Part shown: positions 1 to 7,021 of the stretch, piece after piece
Layout: every line of letters begins with the position of its first letter
Position numbering within the stretch: the first letter of the stretch is position 1
Source of the DNA: Phycisphaerales bacterium
Lineage (GTDB): Bacteria > Planctomycetota > Phycisphaerae > Phycisphaerales > UBA1924
Direction of reading: 5' to 3'
DNA length: 11,665 nt
NCBI GenBank assembly: GCA_016764015.1
Contig: JAESSR010000098.1
Location: 1-11,665, forward strand
Translations under genes and position numbers: made by a program
Notes under the pieces: generated by a model
Database searches by the model: none
Told to the model about the DNA's origin: nothing
What the model saw: the letters and a program-made list of their open reading frames with translations, nothing else

Positions 1-889
1 TGAGTGCTTCGCCAAACGCGACGGCTTTGGCCGTGATGATGTGCATCAACGGGCAGCCCTGCACCCCGGGGAAAACATTGCGGTTGATGAGCTTGTTGAG
101 ATCTTCATCGTTGGTCATGATCATCCCGCCACGCGGGCCACGCAACGATTTGTGCGTGGTGGTCGTGACGATATGAGCATGCGGGAACGGCGAAGGATGC
201 TCACCCGCCGCGACTAAGCCGGCGATATGCGCGATGTCGGCCATCAGTGTCGCGCCGACTTCATCGGCGATTTCGCGGAACTTGGCGAAATCAATCTCGC
301 GCGAATAGGCAGAGTAGCCACAAAGGATCATCTTTGGTTTGTGTTCGAGAGCGGCCGCCCGGACAGAATCGTAATCGATCTGCTCGTGCTGGGCGTGATC
401 TTTGTCGTAGTGCAATGCGTAATGGACCGGCTTGTAGAAGATGCCCGAAAAATTGAGGAACATGCCGTGGCTCAAGTGCCCGCCGTCCTTGAGGACCAGT
501 GACAAGAAGGTATCGCCCGGCTCCATCATCGCCATGAACGCGGCGGTGTTCGCCTGGGCCCCCGAGTGAGGCTGCACATTGGCAAACTTGCACCCGAAGA
601 GTTCCTTAGCACGATCGCGTGCGAGCTGTTCGATCTTATCGTGATGCTCACACCCGCCGTAGTACCGACGCCCGGGATACCCCTCGGCGTACTTGTTGGT
701 CATGCAAGTGCCGGCCGCGACGGTCACGGCTGGCGAAGCATGATTCTCCGAAGCAATCAACTCAATCGTATATTCCTGACGCTCTCGCTCCGCAGCGATG
801 ATCTCGGCAACCTGCGGATCAGTCGCGGCGATGGTGTCAATGATGGATTGGTCGATGGATTGGTCGGCGGTTTGGGTAGAAGTGGTCAT
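1..889 (-). CDS. glyA: Serine hydroxymethyltransferase, N-terminal 296 residues (runs off left edge)
   Basis: This PLP enzyme converts serine and tetrahydrofolate to glycine and 5,10-methylene-THF in the cytosol, feeding one-carbon metabolism. Translation from ATG at 889 is open for 296 codons to the window edge; the family is usually about 415 to 430 residues, so roughly the last third is missing. Diagnostic segments seen are [27 protein letters not shown], the [10 protein letters not shown] loop, the DIAHIAGLV stretch and the PLP-lysine motif [14 protein letters not shown] with the Schiff-base lysine at residue 247. The N-terminus is about 18 residues longer than in E. coli (K229 there) and contains a DQSIDQSI repeat from a 12-base tandem duplication. 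No clear Shine-Dalgarno precedes the ATG. It starts 33 bases after the last zinc-ribbon membrane gene, same strand, so read-through is possible. Identification is firm. Confidence 0.97.
   Translation of the reverse strand, partial: MTTSTQTADQSIDQSIIDTIAATDPQVAEIIAAERERQEYTIELIASENHASPAVTVAAGTCMTNKYAEGYPGRRYYGGCEHHDKIEQLARDRAKELFGCKFANVQPHSGAQANTAAFMAMMEPGDTFLSLVLKDGGHLSHGMFLNFSGIFYKPVHYALHYDKDHAQHEQIDYDSVRAAALEHKPKMILCGYSAYSREIDFAKFREIADEVGATLMADIAHIAGLVAAGEHPSPFPHAHIVTTTTHKSLRGPRGGMIMTNDEDLNKLINRNVFPGVQGCPLMHIITAKAVAFGEAL
842..865. repeat. Perfect 12-base tandem duplication in the 5' end of glyA
   Basis: The unit gatggattggtc occurs twice in direct succession (842-853 and 854-865). It is in frame and encodes DQSI twice at residues 9 to 16 of GlyA. 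The duplicated part precedes the conserved fold, so it should be neutral for catalysis. Confidence 0.9.
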
Positions 890-922
890 GGGGAAGTGTA
901 GACTGCGATCACTCGATCAGTA

Positions 923-1903
923 TTACGAATACTCCATGATCATCCACATCGCGGAGAGGAGCGATGCGAACAGATATGAGCACACAGTTGAGCCGAACAG
1001 CCCGATACATATCAACAATCCGTTCGGATGTATTTTCCAGCCAGATCGAATCGCAGAAATCCAATGCCATTGAACCCAAAAGACCATGCCGTAAATGATC
1101 GAATGAGCCAAAACCAGACCTACGAAGAACTCTATCGTATCTGAGCCAGGAAATGGCCCTTTCATAAAAAAAATACCCGCATCGATCAGTCGAACAATCT
1201 CGACAAAGACGACCGGCATCAAAAATGAGAGAATCATCGCTCGCAACACATGCTGAGCTCTCAGCTTTGCGAGTCGCCGTGTAGTTGGGATCACACTCAG
1301 AATAATGAGCCACATTGCTGTAAACCCAAAGCAAAGGATGAGCATCCTCAATGCTTTACTTGTAGACTCGGTGTCAGGCCACCACCAGTTTCTGAAAAAC
1401 GGATGCCCGAACCCGGTGGTTAGCGAGTCCATCCACCACATCTTGTTGCCAAGTATTTGCTGTGCTATAGAGACATCGAACTCTGTTATAAAACTCAACA
1501 ATGAACTAGACTGACCGTTCCCCCACTTGTATGCAACCATGAAATCTGCGACTACAAAGATCACAGAAGAAACTATGTGCAGAAAAATGATCGTCAGCAC
1601 CGACCACGCGATCATGTGACCTAGTTGAACTTGTGTTTGGATTCCCACCCGTTTCCAAAACCGATTCGGAATGAGCAGATACCATAGTGTTGGCAGCGTT
1701 CGCCTCACCAAACCCCAAGGCCCTTTGGCATGTTCGATGTACCAATCAACATCCACCCGCGATGGATCAAGCAAGTCCGCCCACGCAAACTCAAGCCCAC
1801 ACTCCGGGCACCGCCCCTCAACCGGGCACGAAGATTCCCAGGTCGCAATTTCCCCAGACTGGTCATACCCGCACTTGGGGCAGATTGGGATTGATGTTTT
1901 CAT
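923..1903 (-). CDS. Zinc-ribbon multi-pass membrane protein, paralogue A (third in the tandem set)
   Basis: Function unknown; 326 residues from ATG 1903. Residues 6-36 form a treble-cysteine zinc-ribbon type motif: C8-P-K-C11 and C32-P-E-C35, with an extra C26, followed by GLEFAWADLLDPSR. The rest is hydrophobic, with about five predicted membrane segments by eye, starting near the stretch IAWSVLTIIFLHIVSS and ending at the C-terminus. Another start, TTG at 1918, would add five residues (MIGQT); I prefer the ATG because the paralogues begin just a few residues before IPICPKCGYDQSG. It starts 27 bases after the stop of paralogue B and ends 33 bases before glyA. Similar zinc ribbons (CPKCGYDLRG...CPECG) are common at the N-terminus of planctomycete membrane proteins of unknown role. 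A zinc-binding, cytosol-facing sensor or adaptor head is inference. Confidence 0.85.
   Translation of the reverse strand: MKTSIPICPKCGYDQSGEIATWESSCPVEGRCPECGLEFAWADLLDPSRVDVDWYIEHAKGPWGLVRRTLPTLWYLLIPNRFWKRVGIQTQVQLGHMIAWSVLTIIFLHIVSSVIFVVADFMVAYKWGNGQSSSLLSFITEFDVSIAQQILGNKMWWMDSLTTGFGHPFFRNWWWPDTESTSKALRMLILCFGFTAMWLIILSVIPTTRRLAKLRAQHVLRAMILSFLMPVVFVEIVRLIDAGIFFMKGPFPGSDTIEFFVGLVLAHSIIYGMVFWVQWHWISAIRSGWKIHPNGLLICIGLFGSTVCSYLFASLLSAMWMIMEYS
1754..1891 (-). repeat. Zinc-ribbon coding block, copy A
   Basis: This part of paralogue A matches 2786-2922 and 3771-3882 at nucleotide level, for example in the shared plus-strand stretches actcaagcccacactccggg and gcacttggggcagattgg. Much of the identity is at synonymous positions, so the block duplicated recently or is kept alike by gene conversion, while the membrane parts have diverged. 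Confidence 0.75.
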
Positions 1904-1930
1904 AGTTTGTCCGATCAATACACAACCAAC

Positions 1931-2941
1931 TTATCCTATCCCAACAATCGGAGCCGCCATCTGAATCACCATGCCGATGGCACCCAAGATCAACATTATG
2001 ATCGCTGCGATCACGATCCCAAAGAACGAGGCAAGCATCACCAAGAACATCTCAAACCAGTTCGCTTTGACTTTCCACCCGATCCACACCGCGCTGAACC
2101 AGAACCATTGAATCCAGATCAATAGCCAGACTGCGCCCGCCGCCCCGATGCCCATAAGCACCGGCTCAACCCCGTTCATCGGCGTCCAAGTCTCACCAAG
2201 AAACAACAGCACATCAAACACCCGTCCGATCTCAAAGACAAGCATCGGCAGCACCCCGCCCACCACCATCGCCCGCACAACATGCACCAGCCGAAGCTTC
2301 GATCGTTTACGCGTCGTGGGAAATGCACTAAAGAGCACAAACCACATCGTCGAGATTCCAAAGATCAACATCCCAAGCCCGCCCGCTATAACGGAAACCT
2401 CGGCGTAATGAAACGAGTTGTTGATCGCTGGAAAGAGAATCGATTCACCAATCAAAGGCCACCAATAATCAACCCCGGAATCATCGTACATGAGCTGCTT
2501 CCATTGCGATTGAAACCGTGGGCTTTGAGCAATTGCTGCCTGAGTTGATGCGTTCATGTTGAGCACATACACATGGCTCGTAGCGACCAACGCCCCCGCC
2601 GAGATAAGATGCAAACCCAGCATCATCGCGCCAACCCAGAGCACATACCGCTTGAGCGAACGCGGTGCCTCCATCCCCAGCCTACGCCAGTACCGATTGG
2701 GAAACAATAAATACCAAAGCGTCGGAATCGTCCGCCGAACCATCTGCCAAGGCGTTTTGGCATGCTCTACATACCACGCCAACTCCACCCGCGATGGATC
2801 GAGCACATCCGCCCACCCAAACTCAAGCCCACACTCCGGGCATCGCCCGTTGAGCGGACACACCGATTCCCAAGTCGCGATCTCGCCGGACTGGTCGTAC
2901 CCGCACTTGGGGCAGATTGGGATGTGTTGTTTGTGTGTCAT
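1931..2941 (-). CDS. Zinc-ribbon multi-pass membrane protein, paralogue B (second in the tandem set)
   Basis: Function unknown; 336 residues. The N-terminal zinc ribbon uses C10/C13 and C34/C37 with the extra C28, then GLEFGWADVLDPSRV, as in paralogue A. After a basic linker (TIPTLWYLLFPNRYWRRLG) come about five hydrophobic segments, including LWVGAMMLGLHLISAGALVA and a Trp-rich stretch WLLIWIQWFWFSAVWIGWKV that is matched in paralogue A (WVQWHWISAIRSGWKI). It is the closest relative of A across the whole length; the TTR(K/R)xxKLRxxHVxRAM segment is shared. The start is well supported: an AAGGA sits 6 bases upstream and overlaps the stop codon of paralogue C, which implies translational coupling. 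Subfamily role is not recognised; a bacterial envelope protein is all the sequence supports. Confidence 0.87.
   Translation of the reverse strand: MTHKQHIPICPKCGYDQSGEIATWESVCPLNGRCPECGLEFGWADVLDPSRVELAWYVEHAKTPWQMVRRTIPTLWYLLFPNRYWRRLGMEAPRSLKRYVLWVGAMMLGLHLISAGALVATSHVYVLNMNASTQAAIAQSPRFQSQWKQLMYDDSGVDYWWPLIGESILFPAINNSFHYAEVSVIAGGLGMLIFGISTMWFVLFSAFPTTRKRSKLRLVHVVRAMVVGGVLPMLVFEIGRVFDVLLFLGETWTPMNGVEPVLMGIGAAGAVWLLIWIQWFWFSAVWIGWKVKANWFEMFLVMLASFFGIVIAAIIMLILGAIGMVIQMAAPIVGIG
2786..2922 (-). repeat. Zinc-ribbon coding block, copy B
   Basis: Second copy of the conserved block, in paralogue B. It is very close to copy A from the DPSRV codons through the IPICPKCGYD codons, with scattered single-base differences. 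Confidence 0.75.
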
Positions 2942-2947
2942 CTCAAA

Positions 2948-2952
2948 TCCTT
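2948..2952 (-). promoter_or_regulatory. Ribosome binding site of paralogue B, overlapping the stop of paralogue C
   Basis: AAGGA on the minus strand ends 6 bases before the ATG at 2941. The first bases are shared with the TAA stop of paralogue C, so a ribosome finishing C is positioned to restart on B. It is one of the few clear Shine-Dalgarno sites here. Confidence 0.7.
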
Positions 2953-3904
2953 ACATCAAAATCCAGCCGGCAAAGATCAATCCACCAATAAATGACCCAA
3001 AGCACCCGCCGATGTTGATGACCCAGCTTCGCTTGATCTCCCAAATCGTTCGCACGCTGTGTGTCCAGAGCACCTGCTGCCAGAAGATCAGCACGAGAAG
3101 CGAGATGAGGTACATCCAAGGAACCCAGTCGGTCGATCGGGTCATCCCCGTGGCAGCGTGAATCCCAAAGCCCAGCCGAACCAGCTCAATATACACAATC
3201 ACCGGCAACAGATTCAGCAAGATCACCCGTCCGAAGAGCCCGAGTTCGTGTCGGCGATCGTAATCCCCACGCCAGCGAAGTAAAAACACCGCCCCCATCA
3301 GCAGCGTCCAGCACAGCGCCACGCCCACAGCCACCAACGAGAGCATCATGAATTCCTGCCACTCTTCATACTGAAATGGATACCACAGCTCAATGGCCCC
3401 GTTGTCATACTGCACAATCGCTGCAAATGGGAATGTTGCCGCACTGGCGGTATTGCATATTGAATCGATAAAACTCGCCGTCCAATGATCCCCGTACCCT
3501 GAACTTGACCACGCATACTCAGCCTTGTTGGCTGGAAAACCAACCACCGACACCAGCAGATGCATCAGCACAAACACCACGATCATCCATCGCGCGAGCA
3601 TCCCAAGCCGAATCGCTCGCCGATGATTCATACTCTTGAAATACCAAAGCGGAAAAATGAGCCGAAGCAGAGTCCCAGGAGTACGAACGATCTGACTGAT
3701 CCACCCCTCGGCGTGTTCAGCATACCAATCAACCTCAGAGCCCCACTCATTGAGCTGCCCGAACACCTGCGCCCACCCAAACTCAAGCCCACACTCCGGG
3801 CACAGCCCCATCATCGGACACGCCGATTCCCAGGTCGCGATCTCACCAGATTGGTCGTAGCCGCACTTGGGGCAGATTGGAATAGTTGACTTTGCAGAGA
3901 CCAT
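2951..3904 (-). CDS. Zinc-ribbon multi-pass membrane protein, paralogue C (first in the tandem set)
   Basis: Function unknown; 317 residues from ATG 3904. The zinc ribbon has C11/C14 and C35/C38 with extra C29, nearly identical in protein and DNA to A and B. The next part departs from the others: an insertion (VFGQLNEWGSE) replaces the LDPSRV segment and the linker reads GTLLRLIFPLWYFKSM. About five membrane segments follow, with recognisable but weaker similarity to A and B (NLLPVIVYIELVRLG matches MPVVFVEIVRLID in A). A start at 3973 would add 23 residues, overlap the phosphatase gene by 31 bases and place unrelated sequence before the conserved IPICPKCGYDQSG; ATG 3904 leaves a 38-base gap instead and is preferred, although no Shine-Dalgarno is obvious. 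Most diverged of the three. Confidence 0.85.
   Translation of the reverse strand: MVSAKSTIPICPKCGYDQSGEIATWESACPMMGLCPECGLEFGWAQVFGQLNEWGSEVDWYAEHAEGWISQIVRTPGTLLRLIFPLWYFKSMNHRRAIRLGMLARWMIVVFVLMHLLVSVVGFPANKAEYAWSSSGYGDHWTASFIDSICNTASAATFPFAAIVQYDNGAIELWYPFQYEEWQEFMMLSLVAVGVALCWTLLMGAVFLLRWRGDYDRRHELGLFGRVILLNLLPVIVYIELVRLGFGIHAATGMTRSTDWVPWMYLISLLVLIFWQQVLWTHSVRTIWEIKRSWVINIGGCFGSFIGGLIFAGWILM
3771..3882 (-). repeat. Zinc-ribbon coding block, copy C
   Basis: Third copy, in paralogue C. It covers only the cysteine motif and GLEFGWA codons; similarity stops abruptly where the protein carries a different segment in place of LDPSRV. Confidence 0.72.
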
Positions 3905-3942
3905 GCAACAAGCATACATCAAAGCGATATACAAAGTTGCAT

Positions 3943-4830
3943 CTAACGAATATGCACCATCTTGGAGACGCACATCTCGACCGTAGGCTCATCGCCAAGA
4001 TCAATCGGCAGGTACACGCCTCGGCTGTGATCCGTGTTGAGCACGATCGTGTTCGGGTTCACCACCGAAAAACCATTCTCCGCGTGCTCGTGCCCAAGGA
4101 TAAACAGGTTCACGCCCCACCGCTCGGTCAAATCTTCGAGCTGATCCGCGTCGTACCCGCGCCCCCAGACCATCATGTGCGCCGAGCCAACCCGAGGCTG
4201 GTAGTCATCAGGGGTGAGTTCACGATCCAAAATCGAAGGATCAAACCGCCCCATCGACGCCGGGCCGGGCAATGAATGGGCACATAAAATATCACCCTGC
4301 GGGCATTTGCATCTGAGCGCAATCGGCAGCGACATTACCAAATCTGTTATCGCATCATGCACCCGATACGACTCATCGCCGAACACCGATTCAATCCCTG
4401 CATTAAACGCATCAACGCATTTCACGCCGTTCTTCATAATCCCTGAACCGATCGCTTGGGCAAGCTCATGGTTCGCCAGCAGCACATGCACCAACTCAGG
4501 ATGCTGCGATTTGAGATACGCGATGCGTGTCAACCCACGGAATGAAGTGTCTAAGGGTAGCTCTCTGCTTTCGGGTAAATCAGGATGAATGATCTCATGG
4601 AGTGTGAGGTGTTTTTCCTCCGCTCCGAACTCACCATCTAACCCCGCAGCCCCGAGCACCGCTTTCAAGTTGCTCGGATTGTCATGGGTATCACCCGTCG
4701 CGATGAGTTGCCCGGGTGCATCGATCACTTCGATCGAGCCATGACGGCAGCTCGCATCCCGGCACGCAGCAGCCCCGGCACGCAGCGCGTCCACAACCTC
4801 GTCGATATCAGTCAGATCGAGCGTATACAT
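3943..4830 (-). CDS. PPP-like (calcineurin-type) metallophosphoesterase
   Basis: Probable soluble metal-dependent phosphatase of 295 residues; substrate unknown. Motifs of the calcineurin-like fold seen are GDTHDN (residues 46-51, first metal-binding Asp and His), LLANHE (117-122, in the place of GNHE), CAHSLPG (183-189, metal His) and ILGHEH (244-249, the GHxH motif). The order and spacing resemble PPP Ser/Thr phosphatases, and TRIAYLKSQHPELVHVLLANHE resembles their second conserved block. The usual GDxVDRG motif, which provides the bridging Asp, is not recognisable; that region reads HLTLHEIIHPD, so His or Glu may substitute. No signal peptide or membrane segment. It begins 52 bases after the kinase stop and ends 38 bases before the first zinc-ribbon membrane gene, which suggests that it could reverse the neighbouring kinase's phosphorylation. 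The fold call is sure; protein phosphatase activity is inferred. Confidence 0.85.
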   Translation of the reverse strand: MYTLDLTDIDEVVDALRAGAAACRDASCRHGSIEVIDAPGQLIATGDTHDNPSNLKAVLGAAGLDGEFGAEEKHLTLHEIIHPDLPESRELPLDTSFRGLTRIAYLKSQHPELVHVLLANHELAQAIGSGIMKNGVKCVDAFNAGIESVFGDESYRVHDAITDLVMSLPIALRCKCPQGDILCAHSLPGPASMGRFDPSILDRELTPDDYQPRVGSAHMMVWGRGYDADQLEDLTERWGVNLFILGHEHAENGFSVVNPNTIVLNTDHSRGVYLPIDLGDEPTVEMCVSKMVHIR

Positions 4831-4882
4831 CGTATTGAGAGTGTAGGAGACATGAGCAACAAATGTGCTTGATCGGATTCAA

Positions 4883-5764
4883 TCAGCTCTGAACCGATGG
4901 AGCCCGTAAAATCCCGAGGATCAAATCCAACCGATCTGAAACGATATTCATGTCTTTGGTTCGTTGATCTGGATCAACCTGGATGCACTCCATCACCAGA
5001 TCATTGAGCCGATCGGGCACGAGCGGGTTGATCTCACTGACCGGTGTTGCTTTTTCGATCAACGAATCGTCTCTTGATCCCGTCAACGAATCGCCATTGA
5101 CGCCCATCGCTGTCGGGATGTTCTTACCAGTCAGCACCCAGTACATCGTGGCGCCGAAGTTGTAGATATCTGTTTTGGCGGTGATCTCACGACGATGAAC
5201 TTGCTCGGGTGCAATATAATCAGGCGTGCCCTGAATCCGTTTTTTGATTGTACCAATCTTGCAGCTCTGCCCGAGATCGATCAGCTTGGCGGTGGAAACC
5301 CCATCGAGCCCGACACCCACGATCACATTGTGAGGCTTCATGTCCGCATGGACATACCCGCGATCGTGCATCTGCGCCAACGCCGACGCGGTCTGATGAA
5401 AAATATCAACCATCGTCGCCAAATCATCGGGCTGTTCTTCGTGCAGCGAAACGCCATCGACAAGTTCCATCACCAGATAGAGCTCATTGGTTTTGAGCAA
5501 CGAACCTTTTTTGATAATGCGTGGAATCTTGCGGATGGATTCGTGATCGAGCTGGCTCGCGATTTTGTATTCGGCTTCGGTCTGGTCGAGGAACCGTTGT
5601 TCTTTGGGGTTGTTCTTGACTACATGCTTGAGCGCCCAGATCTGCTTGTTCTTGGGGTCTTGCACGAGATAAATCACCGAAGCCGCCCCGCGTCCGATCT
5701 CGGACATGACGCGATACCCTTCTACGGTGTCACCCTTCTTCCATGCTGCAATCAGTTCAGTCAT
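4883..5764 (-). CDS. Soluble Hanks-type Ser/Thr protein kinase
   Basis: Eukaryotic-like protein kinase, 293 residues, essentially only the kinase domain; no membrane segment and no PASTA or other sensor domain. Visible elements are the glycine loop EIGRGAASVIY (22-32), the ATP-anchoring lysine in ALKHV (K46), the helix-C glutamate near 63-65, the catalytic loop VHADMKPHN (138-146, Asp141, Lys143, Asn146), DLG (163-165, magnesium-binding Asp), GTPDYIAPEQ (179-188), D199 and R268. The HRD arginine is Ala, so it is of the non-RD type. All catalytic residues are present, so activity is expected. Its ATG overlaps the TGA of the preceding 85-residue Cys-rich gene (ATGA), and a metallophosphoesterase follows after 52 bases. 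Kinase and phosphatase in one putative operon suggest a reversible switch; the targets are unknown. Confidence 0.95.
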   Translation of the reverse strand: MTELIAAWKKGDTVEGYRVMSEIGRGAASVIYLVQDPKNKQIWALKHVVKNNPKEQRFLDQTEAEYKIASQLDHESIRKIPRIIKKGSLLKTNELYLVMELVDGVSLHEEQPDDLATMVDIFHQTASALAQMHDRGYVHADMKPHNVIVGVGLDGVSTAKLIDLGQSCKIGTIKKRIQGTPDYIAPEQVHRREITAKTDIYNFGATMYWVLTGKNIPTAMGVNGDSLTGSRDDSLIEKATPVSEINPLVPDRLNDLVMECIQVDPDQRTKDMNIVSDRLDLILGILRAPSVQS

Positions 5765-6018
5765 CTGTGCAAAGCTCTCGCAATCTCCGAAACACGCTCA
5801 AACATACAACGCCCAAAGCACCGCATGATGTCATATTTCGGCAAGTTCTCCCTTGGATTCCAGCCACATGTGCCACAATCACAGTTATCGGCAGGTTGAT
5901 CGTATCCGCCCGGTGTGCATATGGCCGACTCGGCACACAGAGACTTGCTGTTTTCGGGAGATTGTATCGAAAAGATTGCCATTACCAAGCGTGCCCCAAT
6001 GCGAGAAAGGACATTCAT
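5761..6018 (-). CDS. Small Cys-rich protein with CGTCGWNP motif
   Basis: Function unknown; 85 residues. Seven cysteines lie at 28, 34, 46, 48, 51, 67 and 71, and the core reads GGYDQPADNCDCGTCGWNP. Short CxxCGWNP motifs occur in small, otherwise unannotated bacterial and phage proteins and look like metal-binding knuckles; this family recall is not certain. The main support for a real gene is its junction with the kinase: the stop TGA shares bases with the kinase ATG (ATGA, 5764-5761), a classic translational-coupling overlap. Start ATG 6018 has GGA about 7 bases upstream; ATG 5982 is an alternative that would remove 12 residues and keep every cysteine. It might be a small partner or regulator of the kinase (inference from overlap only). 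Confidence 0.6.
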   Translation of the reverse strand: MNVLSRIGARLVMAIFSIQSPENSKSLCAESAICTPGGYDQPADNCDCGTCGWNPRENLPKYDIMRCFGRCMFERVSEIARALHR

Positions 6019-6077
6019 AGCAATCCGTCGACATCACACTCTACGCACCAAAGAGTTTCCGGTTGAGCAAAGTATTT

Positions 6078-6106
6078 TTTATTTCAATCAGGAGACCATC
6101 TCTCAA
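6078..6106 (-). promoter_or_regulatory. Possible sigma70-type promoter before the Cys-rich/kinase cluster
   Basis: On the minus strand TTGAGA (6106-6101) and AATAAA (6083-6078) are separated by 17 bases, about 60 bases before the ATG at 6018, inside an AT-rich part of the gap after the amidase-like gene. The -10 match is poor, so this is only a candidate. Confidence 0.27.
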
Positions 6107-6146
6107 CAAGGGATACACAAAAATCCCGCAGCTTACCCCCCACAGA

Positions 6147-6812
6147 TTATCCCATTGATTCGAGCAACTGCTCAAACTGGGCCTGCGGGAAATACTGACC
6201 TGGGCTTGTTGTCCCGGCCAAATCCCTGTGAAGATTGATCTTGTCCGCTGGTATCCCCAGCCGATCCGAAAGGGCGCTCACGACCTGCGCCAAGCGATGG
6301 AGCTGCTCATCGGTGAACGGACGACGATCGCCATCGCCCACCAAGCATATCTCAATCACGCCCGAGGCTGCGAACCCGTCTTGAACACCAGCGAGTTCAG
6401 CACCATCGCGCTGATCGATCCACCGATACCCGACATGAATCTCGCCATCGCCCATCCGCGTGCCGTTGCCGATCACAAAGTGGAACCCAAGCCCATCATA
6501 CCCAAGCGAGCGATGCTCGCCAGCAATGTCGGCAGCCGAGCCACCCTGCGAACCTGAGTGAACGATCACAATCGAACCCCAACGGGCATCCTCGATCGGT
6601 GTCTCGGTCTGGAAGATCGAATCCATGCCGATCGCACCCCGAATCCCCATCAAAGGCGACAAACTCACGCCCCCGCTATGGGCACCAGCAACACCCTGAT
6701 CCAAAACCGACAACATCGCTACGCTGAGCGACATACCAACACCAAGCACACCCCAAACAATCTTGGTTCGGATGCTCGCGCGGGATCGGGTTGAAACGGA
6801 AACAGTCGCCAA
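6147..6812 (-). CDS. Membrane-anchored amidase_2/PGRP-like protein, probably lacking catalytic residues
   Basis: Related to N-acetylmuramoyl-L-alanine amidases (amidase_2/PGRP fold), 221 residues. A basic N-terminus is followed by a hydrophobic segment at about 18-36 (signal anchor or signal peptide), so the domain should lie outside the cytoplasm. The domain spans about 79-209: IVIVHSGSQG (H85, first zinc ligand), GYDGLGFHFVIGNG (103-116), IEICLVGD (153-160) and NLHRDLAGTTSPGQYFP (193-209; H195, second zinc ligand). In active relatives the last motif reads TxCPG with a zinc-binding Cys; here it is Ser203. The active-site Tyr of GYHF is Phe110, and the GAH motif is GAE. The fold is therefore probably kept, but hydrolysis is doubtful. 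The start is TTG, as there is no ATG or GTG between it and the upstream in-frame stop; no Shine-Dalgarno is seen. It follows the lipoprotein by 209 bases. Confidence 0.85.
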   Translation of the reverse strand: MATVSVSTRSRASIRTKIVWGVLGVGMSLSVAMLSVLDQGVAGAHSGGVSLSPLMGIRGAIGMDSIFQTETPIEDARWGSIVIVHSGSQGGSAADIAGEHRSLGYDGLGFHFVIGNGTRMGDGEIHVGYRWIDQRDGAELAGVQDGFAASGVIEICLVGDGDRRPFTDEQLHRLAQVVSALSDRLGIPADKINLHRDLAGTTSPGQYFPQAQFEQLLESMG

Positions 6813-7021
6813 GGGTCGGGTATCTTTCGGTAGTGAACTCTGTGGACTACTACAGTATCAATATCATTCGGAATGGTGAAGGGTTTTCCTTGCACTTTCT
6901 CGCGCAATTTATCGTGATCGAGCGCATGATTTGACACACACCCAAATGCACACTTGCATATCCCGAACAAACATGCGATCCGTCCTCACTCTGTGAATGA
7001 TCGGACGCTGCTATTGCAAAC
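6813..7021. other. Intergenic stretch between lipoprotein and amidase-like gene
   Basis: These 209 bases hold no convincing gene. I see only short palindromes (cattcggaatg at 6866-6876, and atgca/tgcat around 6945-6960) and no convincing terminator or promoter. Confidence 0.5.

Noticed and set aside
909..1334. 141-codon minus-strand frame inside paralogue A
   Set aside because: It shares the strand but not the frame of the membrane protein, and the in-frame product of the latter has clear paralogues.
1754..3882. Repeated DNA blocks as possible insertion sequence or CRISPR
   Set aside because: The repeats are coding parts of paralogous genes, about 1 kb apart. There is no transposase, no terminal inverted repeats and no short regular repeat-spacer pattern.
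3886..4275. 129-codon plus-strand open frame, His/Arg-rich
   Set aside because: Antisense to the end of the phosphatase gene; the composition reflects the reverse strand.
5195..5899. 234-codon open frame on the plus strand
   Set aside because: It lies antisense to the kinase, whose motifs are complete. The translation has no recognisable domain and it arises from codon structure on the other strand.
6109..6125. ggga(t)...(a)tccc hairpin after the amidase-like gene as a terminator
   Set aside because: The stem is only 5 bases and the T run lies in the loop rather than after the stem on the transcribed strand.
6719..6970. 83-codon minus-strand frame overlapping the 5' end of the amidase-like gene
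   Set aside because: It starts with TTG without a ribosome site, overlaps about 90 bases of a clear gene in another frame, and has no motif despite several cysteines.
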